Assembly: GCA_910576545.1 (NCBI GenBank)
Contig: CAJTKM010000008.1
Span: forward strand, 48,268 to 112,267
Origin: Lachnospiraceae bacterium
GTDB lineage: Bacteria; Bacillota; Clostridia; Lachnospirales; Anaerotignaceae
Length of the DNA stretch: 64,000 nt
Reading direction: 5' to 3'
Below are positions 17,499 to 26,238 of this stretch, one piece after another (positions within the stretch are counted from its first letter, which is position 1; every line of letters begins with the position of its first letter). A program made the position numbers and the translations under genes. A model generated the notes under the pieces. That model ran no database searches. It was not told where the DNA came from and saw only the letters and a list, made by a program, of their open reading frames with translations.

Positions 17499-17629
17499 AA
17501 TATTTGCGAAATAAGGACGGGCACTGCTATTTCAGGCCGTTAAAAAGCCTATATTCAAGCCGCCAACTGCGGCTCTGCCCGCTCGGGGAAAAGGGCGGGT
17601 TCCAAGGCTTTTTATGGTTTTTTCAGAAA

Positions 17630-17735
17630 AGCATAGCACTGCGCTGCGCAGCAGAGCCCCTTTGGGACGGTTCGCGGAGCGAACTGCTTAGAACAGTCCC
17701 TTTATACCAACAGTTTCTCAAAAAAGAAAGGACGG
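17630..17735. repeat. Family C cruciform element, copy C2
   Basis: Core GGGACGGTTCGCGGAGCGAAC then TGCTTAGAACAGTCCC forms nested hairpins and is shared with copy C1 (ATTATACC/TTTATACC follows in both). It lies in the 430-bp gap between eno and the spore-protein gene. Confidence 0.7.
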
Positions 17736-17751
17736 TTTTCCGTCCTTTTTT
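17727..17751 (+). terminator. Intrinsic terminator of the glycolytic cluster
   Basis: AAAGGACGG-TTTT-CCGTCCTTT followed by T's. Confidence 0.85.
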
Positions 17752-17823
17752 CGTGTGAAAATATTGGGGAAGGAACAGAACGTTTTTCTAAAAAACGGCA
17801 GATTCTGTGGCAAGAAGTTCCTA

Positions 17824-17852
17824 ACATAATCGAAAAGCATTCAGCCATACTA
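17824..17852 (+). promoter_or_regulatory. Sigma-G-like sporulation promoter
   Basis: ACATA (17824-17828), 17 bp, CATACTA (17846-17852), matching the forespore consensus GHATR and CATNNTA with one mismatch at the first base. It lies about 78 bp upstream of the SASP gene. Confidence 0.6.
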
Positions 17853-17929
17853 TTAGTGCACCACAAAGCAACACATTTTTTTGAACAAAAGAAATTTAGA
17901 GAGAAACAGGATTGAAGGAGGTTATTCAC

Positions 17930-18154
17930 ATGAGTGGAACATCTAACAGCACTGGCAACAAAGTAAACGTACCTGAGGCAAAGGCAGCAATGGAACAGTT
18001 CAAATATGAAGTGGCAAACGAAATCGGCGTGCCTCTGAAGAAGGGCTATAACGGCGACCTGACTTCCGCACAGAATGGTTATGTTGGCGGTTATATGGTC
18101 AAGAAAATGATTGAAGCACAGGAAAAAATGATGGCTGAAAAGAATCAGGGCTGA
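17930..18154 (+). CDS. Alpha/beta-type small acid-soluble spore protein
   Basis: A 74-residue DNA-binding spore protein. It has the family core MEQFKYEVANEIGVPLKKGY and YNGDLTSAQNGYVGGYMVKK; these proteins coat spore DNA and protect it from UV and heat. The Glu-Ile within NEIG is the usual germination-protease cleavage region. Start at ATG 17930 with AAGGAGG 9 nt upstream. A sigma-G-like promoter precedes it and a terminator follows, so it is a monocistronic forespore gene. It is the clearest sign that the organism sporulates. Confidence 0.95.
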   Translation: MSGTSNSTGNKVNVPEAKAAMEQFKYEVANEIGVPLKKGYNGDLTSAQNGYVGGYMVKKMIEAQEKMMAEKNQG

Positions 18155-18186
18155 TAACGGCCTGACCGGATAAAATATCCGGACAG

Positions 18187-18224
18187 AAAGGAAGCTTGGA
18201 GTGGACTCTGGGCTTCCTTTTTTT
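18187..18224 (+). terminator. Intrinsic terminator of the SASP gene
   Basis: AAAGGAAGC pairs with GCTTCCTTT, followed by seven T's. Confidence 0.85.
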
Positions 18225-18279
18225 CCTGCGGTTTAGGCGTTTTTGTTTCCGGCAAGGAGATTTTTCGGTTTTGTTTTTG

Positions 18280-18308
18280 TTGTAGGAAATGTTTTTTTGT
18301 GGTATACT
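18280..18308 (+). promoter_or_regulatory. Promoter of the def-fmt operon
   Basis: TTGTAG (18280-18285), 17 bp, TATACT (18303-18308). Confidence 0.65.
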
Positions 18309-18406
18309 TACCGTTAAGCCTTTTAGGAATGGACGGCGATGGCTTGAAAAACGAATTGCAGTATTTGATAAAGATGAGAAGGAAATGCATAACGGGAGGA
18401 AAACAC

Positions 18407-18877
18407 ATGGCAAAGCGGGAAATTCGCCTGAGTACAGACGAAATTTTGCGGAAGAAATGCAAGGTGGTAAAAGAGATTGACGAGCGCACACTGATGCTGC
18501 TGGACGATATGGCTGAAACGATGTACGATGCAAACGGCGTTGGCCTTGCCGCGCCACAGGTGGGGATTTTGAAGCGGGTCGTAACGATTGACGTAGGAGA
18601 TGGGCTTGTGGAGCTGATCAACCCTGTGATTTTGGAAACGAGAGGCTCCCAGGTGGATTATGAGGGCTGCCTGAGCATACCGGGAGAGTCTGCGGTTGTA
18701 GACAGACCGGAGTATGTGAAGGTAGAGGCATTGAACCGAAAGGGCGAAAAAATCATTGTGGAGGGCGAGGAACTGATGGCAGTCGCTCTCTGCCATGAAC
18801 TTGACCATCTGGACGGTATCCTCTACATCGACAAGGCGATTCCGGAGGAAGAACTGGAAGAAATCAAGACGCGGTGA
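18407..18877 (+). CDS. def: Peptide deformylase
   Basis: A 156-residue metalloenzyme removing the formyl group from nascent proteins. All three family motifs are present: [18 protein letters not shown] (metal-binding Cys) and CHELDHLDG (HExxH). Start at ATG 18407 (MAKREIRLS) behind GGGAGG; in-frame codons upstream overlap the promoter and are not used. It forms an operon with fmt (11-bp gap) and the YugP-type peptidase, linking formylation and deformylation of initiator Met. Confidence 0.97.
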   Translation: MAKREIRLSTDEILRKKCKVVKEIDERTLMLLDDMAETMYDANGVGLAAPQVGILKRVVTIDVGDGLVELINPVILETRGSQVDYEGCLSIPGESAVVDRPEYVKVEALNRKGEKIIVEGEELMAVALCHELDHLDGILYIDKAIPEEELEEIKTR

Positions 18878-18888
18878 GGAGGGCTGGC

Positions 18889-19818
18889 ATGAGAGTGATT
18901 TTTATGGGCACGCCGGATTTTGCTGTCGCTTCGCTGGAAGCCCTTCTGCGAGAACATGAGGTGCTTGCGGTGATAACACAGCCGGACAAGCCGAAGGGCA
19001 GAGGCAAAAAGCTGGCGTTTTCCCCGGTAAAGGAATATGCGCTTGCGCATGGTCTGGCTGTTTTGCAGCCGGAACGCGTGAAAGCGCCGGAATTTGTGGA
19101 GGAGCTGCGGAAATATAATGCGGAGCTGATTGCGGTAACGGCTTTTGGGCAGATACTGCCGGAGGAAATTTTGAATATGCCGGAATACGGCTGTATCAAC
19201 GTGCATGGTTCGCTCCTGCCGAAATACCGCGGAGCGGCGCCTATGCAGCGCGCGATTATTGACGGGGAAACGGTTACGGGAATTACGACCATGTTTATGG
19301 CGAAAGGCATGGACACGGGCGATATGCTCCTGAAAACGGAAGTGGAGATTGCGCCGGAGGATAATTTTGAAACGCTGCACGACAAAATGGCGGCGGCGGG
19401 TGCGTCTCTTTTGCTGGAAACCATTGCAGGGCTGGAGAGCGGCATGATACAGCGGATTCCGCAGAAGGAAGAAGATGCGACATACGCGCCTATGATTGAC
19501 AAGGAAACAGGGCATATCAGCTGGGAGAAAGGCGGGCAGGAAATCATCAACCTGATGCGCGGACTGACGCCGGGACCCGGTGCATATACTCTTTATGAAG
19601 GGGAGCCGCTGAAGCTGTTCCGAGCGGAGGCGGAAAATGGAGCGTTTCCAGATGCAGAGTTCGGGGAAATTGTTGAGGTCACAAAGCAGGCGTTTGCCGT
19701 AAAATGCGGGGACGGTGTGCTTTGGGTACGCGAATTGCAGGCAAGAGGCGGCAAGCGTATGTCTGCCGATGCGTATTTGCGGGGGCATGAGATGAAAGAG
19801 GGCGTCCTTCTCACATAA
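18889..19818 (+). CDS. fmt: Methionyl-tRNA formyltransferase
   Basis: A 309-residue enzyme that formylates Met-tRNA(fMet) with 10-formyl-THF. Motifs are MRVIFMGTPDFAVASLEAL, VITQPDKPKGRGKKL, the catalytic INVHGSLLPKYRGAAPMQ (Asn, His) and GDMLLKTEVEI; the C-terminal OB-like domain starts about residue 205. Start at ATG 18889 behind GAGGAGGG, shortly after the def stop. The reading frame is complete and of normal length. Confidence 0.97.
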   Translation: MRVIFMGTPDFAVASLEALLREHEVLAVITQPDKPKGRGKKLAFSPVKEYALAHGLAVLQPERVKAPEFVEELRKYNAELIAVTAFGQILPEEILNMPEYGCINVHGSLLPKYRGAAPMQRAIIDGETVTGITTMFMAKGMDTGDMLLKTEVEIAPEDNFETLHDKMAAAGASLLLETIAGLESGMIQRIPQKEEDATYAPMIDKETGHISWEKGGQEIINLMRGLTPGPGAYTLYEGEPLKLFRAEAENGAFPDAEFGEIVEVTKQAFAVKCGDGVLWVRELQARGGKRMSADAYLRGHEMKEGVLLT

Positions 19819-19843
19819 TACCATCAGGAGGGAGGAATGAAAT

Positions 19844-20545
19844 TTGCCGATGTTTTATTATGGAGATAATTTGTATTTTCTTGTTTTGATTGCGGCGGTA
19901 TTTTCTTTTTATGCACAGATGAAGGTTTCAGGGACATTTAAGAAATTTTCCCGCGTCCGCAACAGGCGCGGCTATACCGGCGCACAGGTAGCGCAGGCCA
20001 TGCTGCAAAGGGCGGGGATTTACGATGTGCGGATTGAGCGGGTTGCAGGGAGCCTGACAGACCACTATGACCCTCGTACAAAGACGCTGAGGCTTTCACA
20101 GGATGTTTATGACAGCAATTCTGTGGCGGCTTTGGGCGTTGCGGCACATGAAACAGGACACGCCATACAGCATGATGTGGGCTATGCGGCTTTAGGGCTG
20201 CGGAGCTTTTTTGTACCGATAGCCAATTTTGGCTCCAAACTGTCGTGGCCGCTGATTTTGATTGGCTTTTTATTTACTGGGAATACGGGGCATATGCTCC
20301 TGACGTTGGGGATACTGTTTTTCAGTTTTTCGGTGGCATTTACGGTGATTACGCTGCCGGTGGAATTTAATGCTTCCGCAAGAGCAATACGCTTGCTGGA
20401 GGACTATGATTTTTTAGATTCCGATGAAATCGGCGGGGCAAAAAAGGTGCTGAGTGCGGCGGCAATGACGTATGTTGCTGCGGCGTTCGCGGCGGTGATG
20501 CAGCTGTTGCGGCTGGTGGCACTTGCGAACCGGAGGAGTGATTAA
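19844..20545 (+). CDS. Membrane zinc metallopeptidase (YugP family)
   Basis: A 233-residue integral membrane protein with an N-terminal helix (LYFLVLIAAVFSFYAQMK), the zinc motif AAHETGHAIQH at about residues 104-114, and two further hydrophobic segments (about 135-175). YugP-type putative neutral zinc peptidases often follow fmt in Clostridia; the substrate is unknown. The start is probably TTG 19844, 7 nt behind AGGAGGGAGGA; the ATG at 19850 is too far (13 nt) but possible. Last gene of the def operon, ended by a hairpin at 20554-20591. Confidence 0.88.
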   Translation: MPMFYYGDNLYFLVLIAAVFSFYAQMKVSGTFKKFSRVRNRRGYTGAQVAQAMLQRAGIYDVRIERVAGSLTDHYDPRTKTLRLSQDVYDSNSVAALGVAAHETGHAIQHDVGYAALGLRSFFVPIANFGSKLSWPLILIGFLFTGNTGHMLLTLGILFFSFSVAFTVITLPVEFNASARAIRLLEDYDFLDSDEIGGAKKVLSAAAMTYVAAAFAAVMQLLRLVALANRRSD

Positions 20546-20553
20546 AACAAAAT

Positions 20554-20591
20554 AAAGGCCGGCTTCGTCCTTTTGGAAGGAGTCGGCTTTC
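20554..20591 (+). terminator. Intrinsic terminator of the def operon
   Basis: AAAGGCCGGCTTCGTCC pairs imperfectly with GGAAGGAGTCGGCTTT. Confidence 0.65.
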
Positions 20592-20768
20592 ATTTTGTTG
20601 ATCAAATGCTGCTTCTTAAATTTTGAGCCATTCCTGCCCAGGAAATGATTTCCGGATATCTTATAAAGGATACAGGGAAGAAAAACGTTAGGGCAAACGA
20701 TTCATCATTCTTGAAAAGGAACAGATGTACAAATTTCCCAGGCAGGGATAAAATCCCGCGAAAAACTA

Positions 20769-20796
20769 TTGTTTTTGTGGAAAAAGTCGATATAAT
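20769..20796 (+). promoter_or_regulatory. Promoter of the HExxH-protein gene
   Basis: TTGTTT (20769-20774), 16 bp, TATAAT (20791-20796). Confidence 0.65.
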
Positions 20797-20842
20797 AATA
20801 AATAGGAATTGGTAATTTTCAGCGGATAAGAGGTGAAAGAGT

Positions 20843-21553
20843 ATGATGGGTATTTCAGGAATTACGCCAAACAGTAGTATTTCGAAAATCAATCCATATA
20901 ACAATTATGTTCAGAAATATCAGGGGATGCAGGACACAAAAGCGGCACAACAGGTTTCCCAGCCTGCAGAGGGCGGCATGAAGATTCAGCTTACGGGTAC
21001 GCCGAAGGCTCCTGTGCAGCCGGTACGCCCGATTGGTGCGCCTACGCCCCATACGCCGGAAGGCATAGATGCGGCGCAGAAGCTGCGGCAGGGCGCAGAT
21101 CCGGCGGAGCTTGCAGTCCGCATGAGGATACAAAGAGATTACCCTGAAGCGGAGCAACAGGCATTGCTGCCAGGACAGGAGAAAGACCCTGTTGGGGCGG
21201 AAGGTGTGCAGAAAGCGGCACAGGAGGGAGAATGTCAGACCTGCAAGGAACGCAAATATCAGGATGGCTCTGACGACCCGGGCGTGTCCTTCAAAACGGC
21301 GGCACACATCGCACCGGAGGCTGCCGGCGCGGCTGTGCGGGGGCATGAGATGGAGCACGTTGTGAGGGAACAGGCAAAGGCGCAGCGGGAAGGACGCCGC
21401 GTAATCAACCAGAGTGTTTCCATACATACGGCAATCTGTCCGGAATGTGGGAAAACATATGTTTCCGGCGGCACAACGCGCACGACGACTGCGGCTGAAC
21501 CCAAACAGGAACAGCCTGCGCGCAAGGGCGAAAGATTTTCCGCAGTGGCTTAA
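20843..21553 (+). CDS. Putative metallopeptidase-like protein with HEMEH and two CxxC pairs
   Basis: A 236-residue protein without signal peptide. Residues 1-125 are low-complexity and Pro/Gln/Ala rich. The conserved part is residues 129-212: CQTCKERKYQDGSDDPGVSF, an HExxH motif (HEMEH, 168-172), SVSIHTAICPECGKTYVSGG and a Thr-rich end. This block resembles the SprA-related group of putative zinc peptidases common in Clostridia. The CxxC pairs at 131/134 and 199/202 could form a zinc or iron site. Function is unknown. Start at ATG 20843 with GAGGTG upstream; the next in-frame ATG is the second codon. Single-gene unit with promoter and terminator. Confidence 0.78.
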   Translation: MMGISGITPNSSISKINPYNNYVQKYQGMQDTKAAQQVSQPAEGGMKIQLTGTPKAPVQPVRPIGAPTPHTPEGIDAAQKLRQGADPAELAVRMRIQRDYPEAEQQALLPGQEKDPVGAEGVQKAAQEGECQTCKERKYQDGSDDPGVSFKTAAHIAPEAAGAAVRGHEMEHVVREQAKAQREGRRVINQSVSIHTAICPECGKTYVSGGTTRTTTAAEPKQEQPARKGERFSAVA

Positions 21554-21578
21554 TTTGTGGGACAACAGGCAGAGAATG

Positions 21579-21611
21579 AACCGGCTGTGAAAAGCTTCAT
21601 GGCCGGTTTTC
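21579..21611 (+). terminator. Intrinsic terminator
   Basis: AACCGGC pairs with GCCGGTT, followed by TT. Confidence 0.65.
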
Positions 21612-21712
21612 CTTTATAGAAAGCCCAGACCTCGGATATTGGACGGGCAGGCAGAAATGAGCAAAAAAGCGTGCCTTTAGACGTGTGGAATGAAAAACAG
21701 GAGGAAAATACA

Positions 21713-22219
21713 GTGAAAAAAAGATGGATGAGTTATTTGGCGGCGTTTTTAGTATTTTGTATGACGCTGTTTGGCGGCTGTGGTACGGCGGCGGAAAACC
21801 TGCCTGCACAGCCCCAGCAGGAACAGAGCCAGGGGCAGGACGAAACAGACGCGCCAGACATGGATTCGGCAGAGGAAATTGCCGAGGATGGCAGCTATAC
21901 CTCGCCGGAGGACGTTGCGCTTTATTTACATACCTATGAAAAGCTGCCGGGGAATTTTATCACGAAAAAGGACGCGGAAGCACTGGGCTGGGACAGCAAA
22001 AAGGGCAATCTTTGGGAGGTTGCGGACGGCATGAGCATTGGCGGCGACCGCTTTGGGAACTATGAAGGGCTGCTGCCGGAAGAGGACGGCCTGACGTACA
22101 AGGAATGTGATGTGAATTACGCAGGTGGTTTCCGTGGCGCAGAGCGTATTATTTTCTCCAATCAGGGGGACATTTATTATACGGGCGACCACTACGAGAG
22201 TTTTGAACAGCTTTATTAA
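21713..22219 (+). CDS. Secreted or lipoprotein ribonuclease of the barnase family
   Basis: A 168-residue exported protein. The N-terminus is a signal peptide ending in a lipobox-like FGGC (Cys23), followed by an acidic Gln-rich linker. The barnase domain occupies about residues 65-168: LPGNFITKKDAEALGW, EADG-type loops, and all catalytic positions, namely Glu in YKECDVNYAGGFRG, Arg in AERIIFS and His in GDHYESF. It should cleave RNA outside the cell. The start is GTG 21713 behind GGAGG; codons further upstream lie in the leader. No barstar-like inhibitor gene is seen nearby. Confidence 0.88.
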   Translation: MKKRWMSYLAAFLVFCMTLFGGCGTAAENLPAQPQQEQSQGQDETDAPDMDSAEEIAEDGSYTSPEDVALYLHTYEKLPGNFITKKDAEALGWDSKKGNLWEVADGMSIGGDRFGNYEGLLPEEDGLTYKECDVNYAGGFRGAERIIFSNQGDIYYTGDHYESFEQLY

Positions 22220-22257
22220 GCGGTTGAAAAGAGGGACAGCCCTGATTACCATTAAGG

Positions 22258-22292
22258 AAAAGCTCCTGGAATTGATTTTCCAGGGCTTTTTT
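22258..22292 (+). terminator. Intrinsic terminator of the barnase gene
   Basis: AAAGCTCCTGGAA pairs with TTCCAGGGCTTTT, followed by TT. Confidence 0.85.
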
Positions 22293-22376
22293 ATGTGGGA
22301 GGAATAGAACCGGTTGAGAAGTTGGAGAGAGGCCGGATTATGCGGTTTCTGCATCTTAAAAAATCTGTATAAAAAA

Positions 22377-22440
22377 TTAAAGAAACATTAAGAAAGAGTA
22401 TCGTACTTCTTCCAAATTTCATATTATAATAGTTCTCAAG
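22377..22440 (+). promoter_or_regulatory. Promoter of the efflux operon with tandem TTAA-type response-regulator boxes
   Basis: A -10 box TATAAT (22435-22440) lacks a good -35. Upstream lie TTAAAG (22377) and TTAAGA (22388) half-sites exactly 11 bp apart, the spacing used by OmpR-type regulators. Confidence 0.55.
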
Positions 22441-22466
22441 AAAATACACCTGAGGAGGTTGCAAAA

Positions 22467-23651
22467 ATGAAATTATCAAAGAAAAAGAAGATCATCATAG
22501 GGGCGGCGGCAGTGGTGGTCATACTGGGCGGCCTGAAGATTGCCACTGGAAAAAGCGGCGGCAATGATTTGGGGATGCCTGTCAGCACAGCCCTGACCCA
22601 AAAACAGGATTTGGAGGAAATACTCAAGCTGCGCGCCGTTCTGGAAGGGACGGAAAGCACGGAGGTTGTTTCCCGTCTGCATTATGAGGTAAAGGAGTTG
22701 TATGTGAAGGAGGGCGACCATGTGACGGCGGGCCAGCTGCTGGCAGTGCTGGACAGTTCGGATATTTCACAGGAGCTTTCCCTCAAACGCGGCAATGTTT
22801 CCCTTTTGCAGAAGCAGCAGGCGGAAACACTGGAGGACAGACAGGTCGAATATGACAACGCGAAAAAGGAATATGACGACATAAAGGCGTTGTTTGACAT
22901 TGGCGCGGCAAGCCAGAAGGAGCTGGACGACGCGAAACAGAAGCTGGACAATATCCCTTCGGCGGACGGAAAAGCCGCCCTCTCTGCGGCGGAGCAGCAG
23001 ACGATTTCCAACGCGAATCAGGAAGTCAGCATACAGTCCAGCACGCTGGCAGACTGTCAGATTCGCAGTAAAATTGACGGCACAGTCACGCGCGTGAACA
23101 CGAAGGTCGGACGTTTCGCAGATGAAACGGAAGACGACAAGCCGATGTTCGTCATTGAGAACATTGAAAACCTGCAAATGAAAGTGCTGGTCGGCGAGAA
23201 TGATATTGGGAAAATCAGCATCGGGCAGAAGGCTGACATTACGACGGACAGCATGGGTAAGGAAAGCGTTGCGGGCGAGGTCGTGCGGATTTCCCCGACG
23301 GGCGAACTCAAGGAAGGCTCAGCAAGCGAACGTGTTATTCCCGTTTATATCAATATCAATGAGAAAAACGACAAGTTGATCGCGGGCGTTACCGCAAGAG
23401 CAACCATACATATCGCGGAGGCGTCACAGGCGCTGACAGTTCCTTTTGAAGCCATCGGCGAACTGGAGGACGGCAGCAATGTGGTTTATGTTGTGAACGA
23501 GGACAACACGATTCATATTGTGCCGGTGGAACTTGGGCTGGAAACAGACCTGTATACGGAAATCATCAGCGATGAACTGACAGAAGGCCAGACCATCGTT
23601 CTCAGCCCCAGCCTTTCGCTGGCAGAGGGCATGAGCGTTATGCCGCAGTAG
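22467..23651 (+). CDS. HlyD/MacA-type efflux adaptor subunit
   Basis: A 394-residue membrane-fusion protein. One N-terminal anchor helix (IIIGAAAVVVILGGLKI) is followed by the first lipoyl half (EVKELYVKEGDHVTAGQLLAV), a coiled-coil hairpin of about residues 95-180 rich in Gln, Glu and Lys, the second lipoyl half (CQIRSKIDGTVTRVNTKVG) and a beta-barrel region. It would link the ABC ATPase and permease that follow into a MacAB-like exporter; in a Gram-positive cell it sits outside the membrane. Start at ATG 22467 with GAGGAGG upstream. The ATPase gene starts 12 bp downstream. Confidence 0.92.
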   Translation: MKLSKKKKIIIGAAAVVVILGGLKIATGKSGGNDLGMPVSTALTQKQDLEEILKLRAVLEGTESTEVVSRLHYEVKELYVKEGDHVTAGQLLAVLDSSDISQELSLKRGNVSLLQKQQAETLEDRQVEYDNAKKEYDDIKALFDIGAASQKELDDAKQKLDNIPSADGKAALSAAEQQTISNANQEVSIQSSTLADCQIRSKIDGTVTRVNTKVGRFADETEDDKPMFVIENIENLQMKVLVGENDIGKISIGQKADITTDSMGKESVAGEVVRISPTGELKEGSASERVIPVYININEKNDKLIAGVTARATIHIAEASQALTVPFEAIGELEDGSNVVYVVNEDNTIHIVPVELGLETDLYTEIISDELTEGQTIVLSPSLSLAEGMSVMPQ

Positions 23652-23663
23652 GAGGGAGCGTGA

Positions 23664-24359
23664 ATGAAAGAGATTATAAAAATTGAACATTTACATAAAA
23701 CATATGACACTGGCGCGATACAGGTGCATGCCCTGCGGGATATCAACCTGAGCATTACAGAAGGCGAATATGTCGCCATCATGGGGCAGTCCGGCTCGGG
23801 CAAATCCACGCTAATGAATATTCTGGGCTGCATGGACAGACGGTTTGACGGGACGTACCTTTTGGACGGCATCAGCATTGAGGACCAGAACGAAAATGAG
23901 CTTTCCCGTATCCGCAATAAAAAAATCGGCTTTGTGTTTCAGGCGTTCCAGCTGATACCCAGGACCTCCGCGCTGAAAAACGTGGAAATCCCGATGATTT
24001 ACGCAGGGACGAAGGGGGAGGCGCGGAAGAAAAAGGCAGCCTCCCTGCTGGAAAAGGTCGGGCTGGGGCAGAGAATCCACCATATGCCGAACGAGCTTTC
24101 CGGCGGCCAGAAGCAGAGGGTTGCCATTGCGCGCGCGCTTGCAAACGACCCTGCAATTATCCTTGCGGACGAACCGACGGGTAACCTGGACACGAAAGCT
24201 TCCCATGAAATCATGGAATTTTTTACCAGCCTGAATGACGAGGGCGCGACGGTCATTGTTGTCACGCATGAGGAGGATATCGCGCAGTATACAAAGCGCA
24301 TCGTCCGCTTCCAGGACGGGCAGGTCATCAGCGACGCAAAGGTGGTGAAGGAAGGATGA
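23664..24359 (+). CDS. MacB/LolD-type ABC transporter ATP-binding protein
   Basis: A 231-residue ATPase. The Walker A is [10 protein letters not shown]-loop [10 protein letters not shown], signature [15 protein letters not shown], Walker [13 protein letters not shown] and switch VVTHEEDIA. It powers the three-part export system with the adaptor upstream and the permease, whose ATG overlaps its stop (ATGA). Specificity is not evident. Start at ATG 23664 behind GGAGGGAG. Confidence 0.95.
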   Translation: MKEIIKIEHLHKTYDTGAIQVHALRDINLSITEGEYVAIMGQSGSGKSTLMNILGCMDRRFDGTYLLDGISIEDQNENELSRIRNKKIGFVFQAFQLIPRTSALKNVEIPMIYAGTKGEARKKKAASLLEKVGLGQRIHHMPNELSGGQKQRVAIARALANDPAIILADEPTGNLDTKASHEIMEFFTSLNDEGATVIVVTHEEDIAQYTKRIVRFQDGQVISDAKVVKEG

Positions 24360-25564
24360 TATTTGAAAACATCAAGCTGGCGCTGTTTTCCATCAAGGTC
24401 AACAAAATGCGTTCTTTCCTGACCATGCTGGGCATGATTATCGGTATCGGCTCAGTTATCGCCATTGTTTCGCTGGGGGATACCATGCGGAGCATGTTCG
24501 CGCAGGAGTACGAAAACATCGGCACAGGGCTTGCGGGCGTGTATATCATGCCGGAGGACGGTTATTTTACGGAAAATGATTACTTTAAAATAGAGGACCG
24601 GGAGAAATTCAGGGAGGCCATGGGCGACGATGTAACATACGTTGGTTTCCGCTATATGGACAGCGCAGAAGCACGTGCGGGCAGGAAGATGGAGAACATC
24701 TATATTGAAACGCTGGCGGAAAACCCGACGGCGATGGAGGACTTGACGATTAAACACGGGCGTATGCTTTCTGATCAGGACCATTATAACAAGCGGAAAT
24801 ATGTCGTGATGGAGCAAGGAACGGCGATGGAGCTTTTTGGTGTGGAGAATGCCGTTGGAAAGACCGTGAATATTAAAATCAGCGGCAGCGAAGCTGAGGA
24901 ATATCTCATCATCGGTATTTATGAAAATACGGATTCCCCGCTGATGAAGATGATGGCGGGCAGCGGGCCGAAATATGCTTATATTCCGGAGGGCGCGCTG
25001 ATTACGGAGGACAGCTGGAACTGGAGCCTGTATTTTGTGATGGATTCCGAGAAGGATATGACAAAAATACAGAACCGCGTGACTGCATATATTGCAAGGA
25101 TGAAGAACTGTTCAACGGACGAAGTGCGGATTAATTCCGCGATGGAAGAGATGGCATCGATTGACAGCATGCTCGGCGGGCTTTCTATGGTCGTTGGGGC
25201 GATTGCGGCAATTTCGCTCCTTGTCGGCGGCATCGGCATCATGAACATTATGCTGGTATCTGTAACGGAAAGAACAAGGGAAATCGGTATCCGGAAAGCC
25301 CTCGGCGCGCAGACGCGGGATATCATGATACAATTTCTGATTGAAGCAGCGGCGATTTCCGCGGCGGGCGGCGCGATAGGCACGGCGCTGGGTATATCCA
25401 TTGTTGCGCTGGGCGGCATGGCGTTTGGGATTGGCGTTGTCGTCAAGCCCACAGTCGTGGCAATGGCGGTTTCGTTCTCGGCTGTGGTCGGGCTGGGCTT
25501 CGGGCTTTACCCCGCAAGGAAAGCGGCGAAGAAAGACCCTGTTGAGGCATTGCGGTACGAATAA
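24356..25564 (+). CDS. MacB-type ABC transporter permease (FtsX-like)
   Basis: A 402-residue permease with the MacB layout: one N-terminal helix ([20 protein letters not shown]), a large extracytoplasmic domain of about residues 45-270, then three helices with the family motifs [32 protein letters not shown] and the final [18 protein letters not shown]. Works with the adaptor and ATPase upstream; start overlaps the ATPase stop. Possible substrates include antimicrobial peptides or lipids, which cannot be decided here. Confidence 0.95.
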   Translation: MIFENIKLALFSIKVNKMRSFLTMLGMIIGIGSVIAIVSLGDTMRSMFAQEYENIGTGLAGVYIMPEDGYFTENDYFKIEDREKFREAMGDDVTYVGFRYMDSAEARAGRKMENIYIETLAENPTAMEDLTIKHGRMLSDQDHYNKRKYVVMEQGTAMELFGVENAVGKTVNIKISGSEAEEYLIIGIYENTDSPLMKMMAGSGPKYAYIPEGALITEDSWNWSLYFVMDSEKDMTKIQNRVTAYIARMKNCSTDEVRINSAMEEMASIDSMLGGLSMVVGAIAAISLLVGGIGIMNIMLVSVTERTREIGIRKALGAQTRDIMIQFLIEAAAISAAGGAIGTALGISIVALGGMAFGIGVVVKPTVVAMAVSFSAVVGLGFGLYPARKAAKKDPVEALRYE

Positions 25565-25602
25565 TTTTTTGGCAAGGGGGCGTGGTACAGGAGGTTTTAT
25601 TT

Positions 25603-25971
25603 ATGAAGAAAAAAATTTTGGGCGGAATTGGCGTTATCGTTCTGGCAGCAGTATGTATCTGCGGGTTTTTTCTTTCAGGAGCAGGCAGCAAATACTATTA
25701 TACGCAGATTGACAACAGCTTTTTAGAGCTGATGGAGCCGGACGGCGGCGTGATTGATTTCAGCGGCGGAATGGATTTGAAGTATACCTTATTGTCCTAT
25801 GATGAGAATGGAAAGGGAAGAGATATTTCGTTTGGAACGACAAGGGAACTGAAGGAAGACGCCTTTCTCTGCCTGACGCTTATGCCGGTCCGCGGCGTTG
25901 TGGAATGGAAAGAGGTTCAGTATGAGGAGCTGCCGGAGGCGGTCCGGAACCAATATGATATGACAGAGTGA
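25603..25971 (+). CDS. YxeA-like (DUF1093) exported small protein
   Basis: A 122-residue protein starting MKKKILGGIGVIVLAAVCIC, a signal peptide or lipoprotein-like anchor (ICGFFLSGAG), followed by KYYYTQIDNSF, MDLKYTLLSYDENGKGRDIS and VVEWKEVQYEELPEAV, which match the DUF1093/YxeA pattern. Its function is unknown; in Bacillus yxeA neighbours peptide-responsive ABC genes. Here it follows a MacB-type operon by 38 bp and is likely part of it. Start at ATG 25603 with CAGGAGG 8 nt upstream; an in-frame GTG at 25582 is less likely. Confidence 0.8.
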   Translation: MKKKILGGIGVIVLAAVCICGFFLSGAGSKYYYTQIDNSFLELMEPDGGVIDFSGGMDLKYTLLSYDENGKGRDISFGTTRELKEDAFLCLTLMPVRGVVEWKEVQYEELPEAVRNQYDMTE

Positions 25972-26027
25972 AAGTGTTCAGGGCTTTGTTCTGCACCCTG
26001 AAAAATGTGAAGGCTCTGATATGTTTG

Positions 26028-26053
26028 CACCCCCGGAAAACGGGGGTGTTTTT
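26028..26053 (+). terminator. Intrinsic terminator of the efflux operon
   Basis: CACCCCCG-GAAAA-CGGGGGTG followed by TTTTT. Confidence 0.9.
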
Positions 26054-26161
26054 GTGTGTTTTTGTGACGAAAGCAGCACTTTTTTTCGTTATTATGCCGA
26101 AAATCAGGAGGATTTCCGGTTTTGTTTTTCTGTTTTGGCGGCAGGAATTGTGCAAATTTTC

Positions 26162-26190
26162 TTTGTTTGCTGGAAAAAATATGCTATACT
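26162..26190 (+). promoter_or_regulatory. Likely dnaE promoter
   Basis: TTTGTT (26162-26167), 17 bp, TATACT (26185-26190). Confidence 0.5.
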
Positions 26191-26238
26191 TAGTAATTGA
26201 AAAAAGATTCCAGCTGAAAAAATGAAGGAGGTGCGGAT

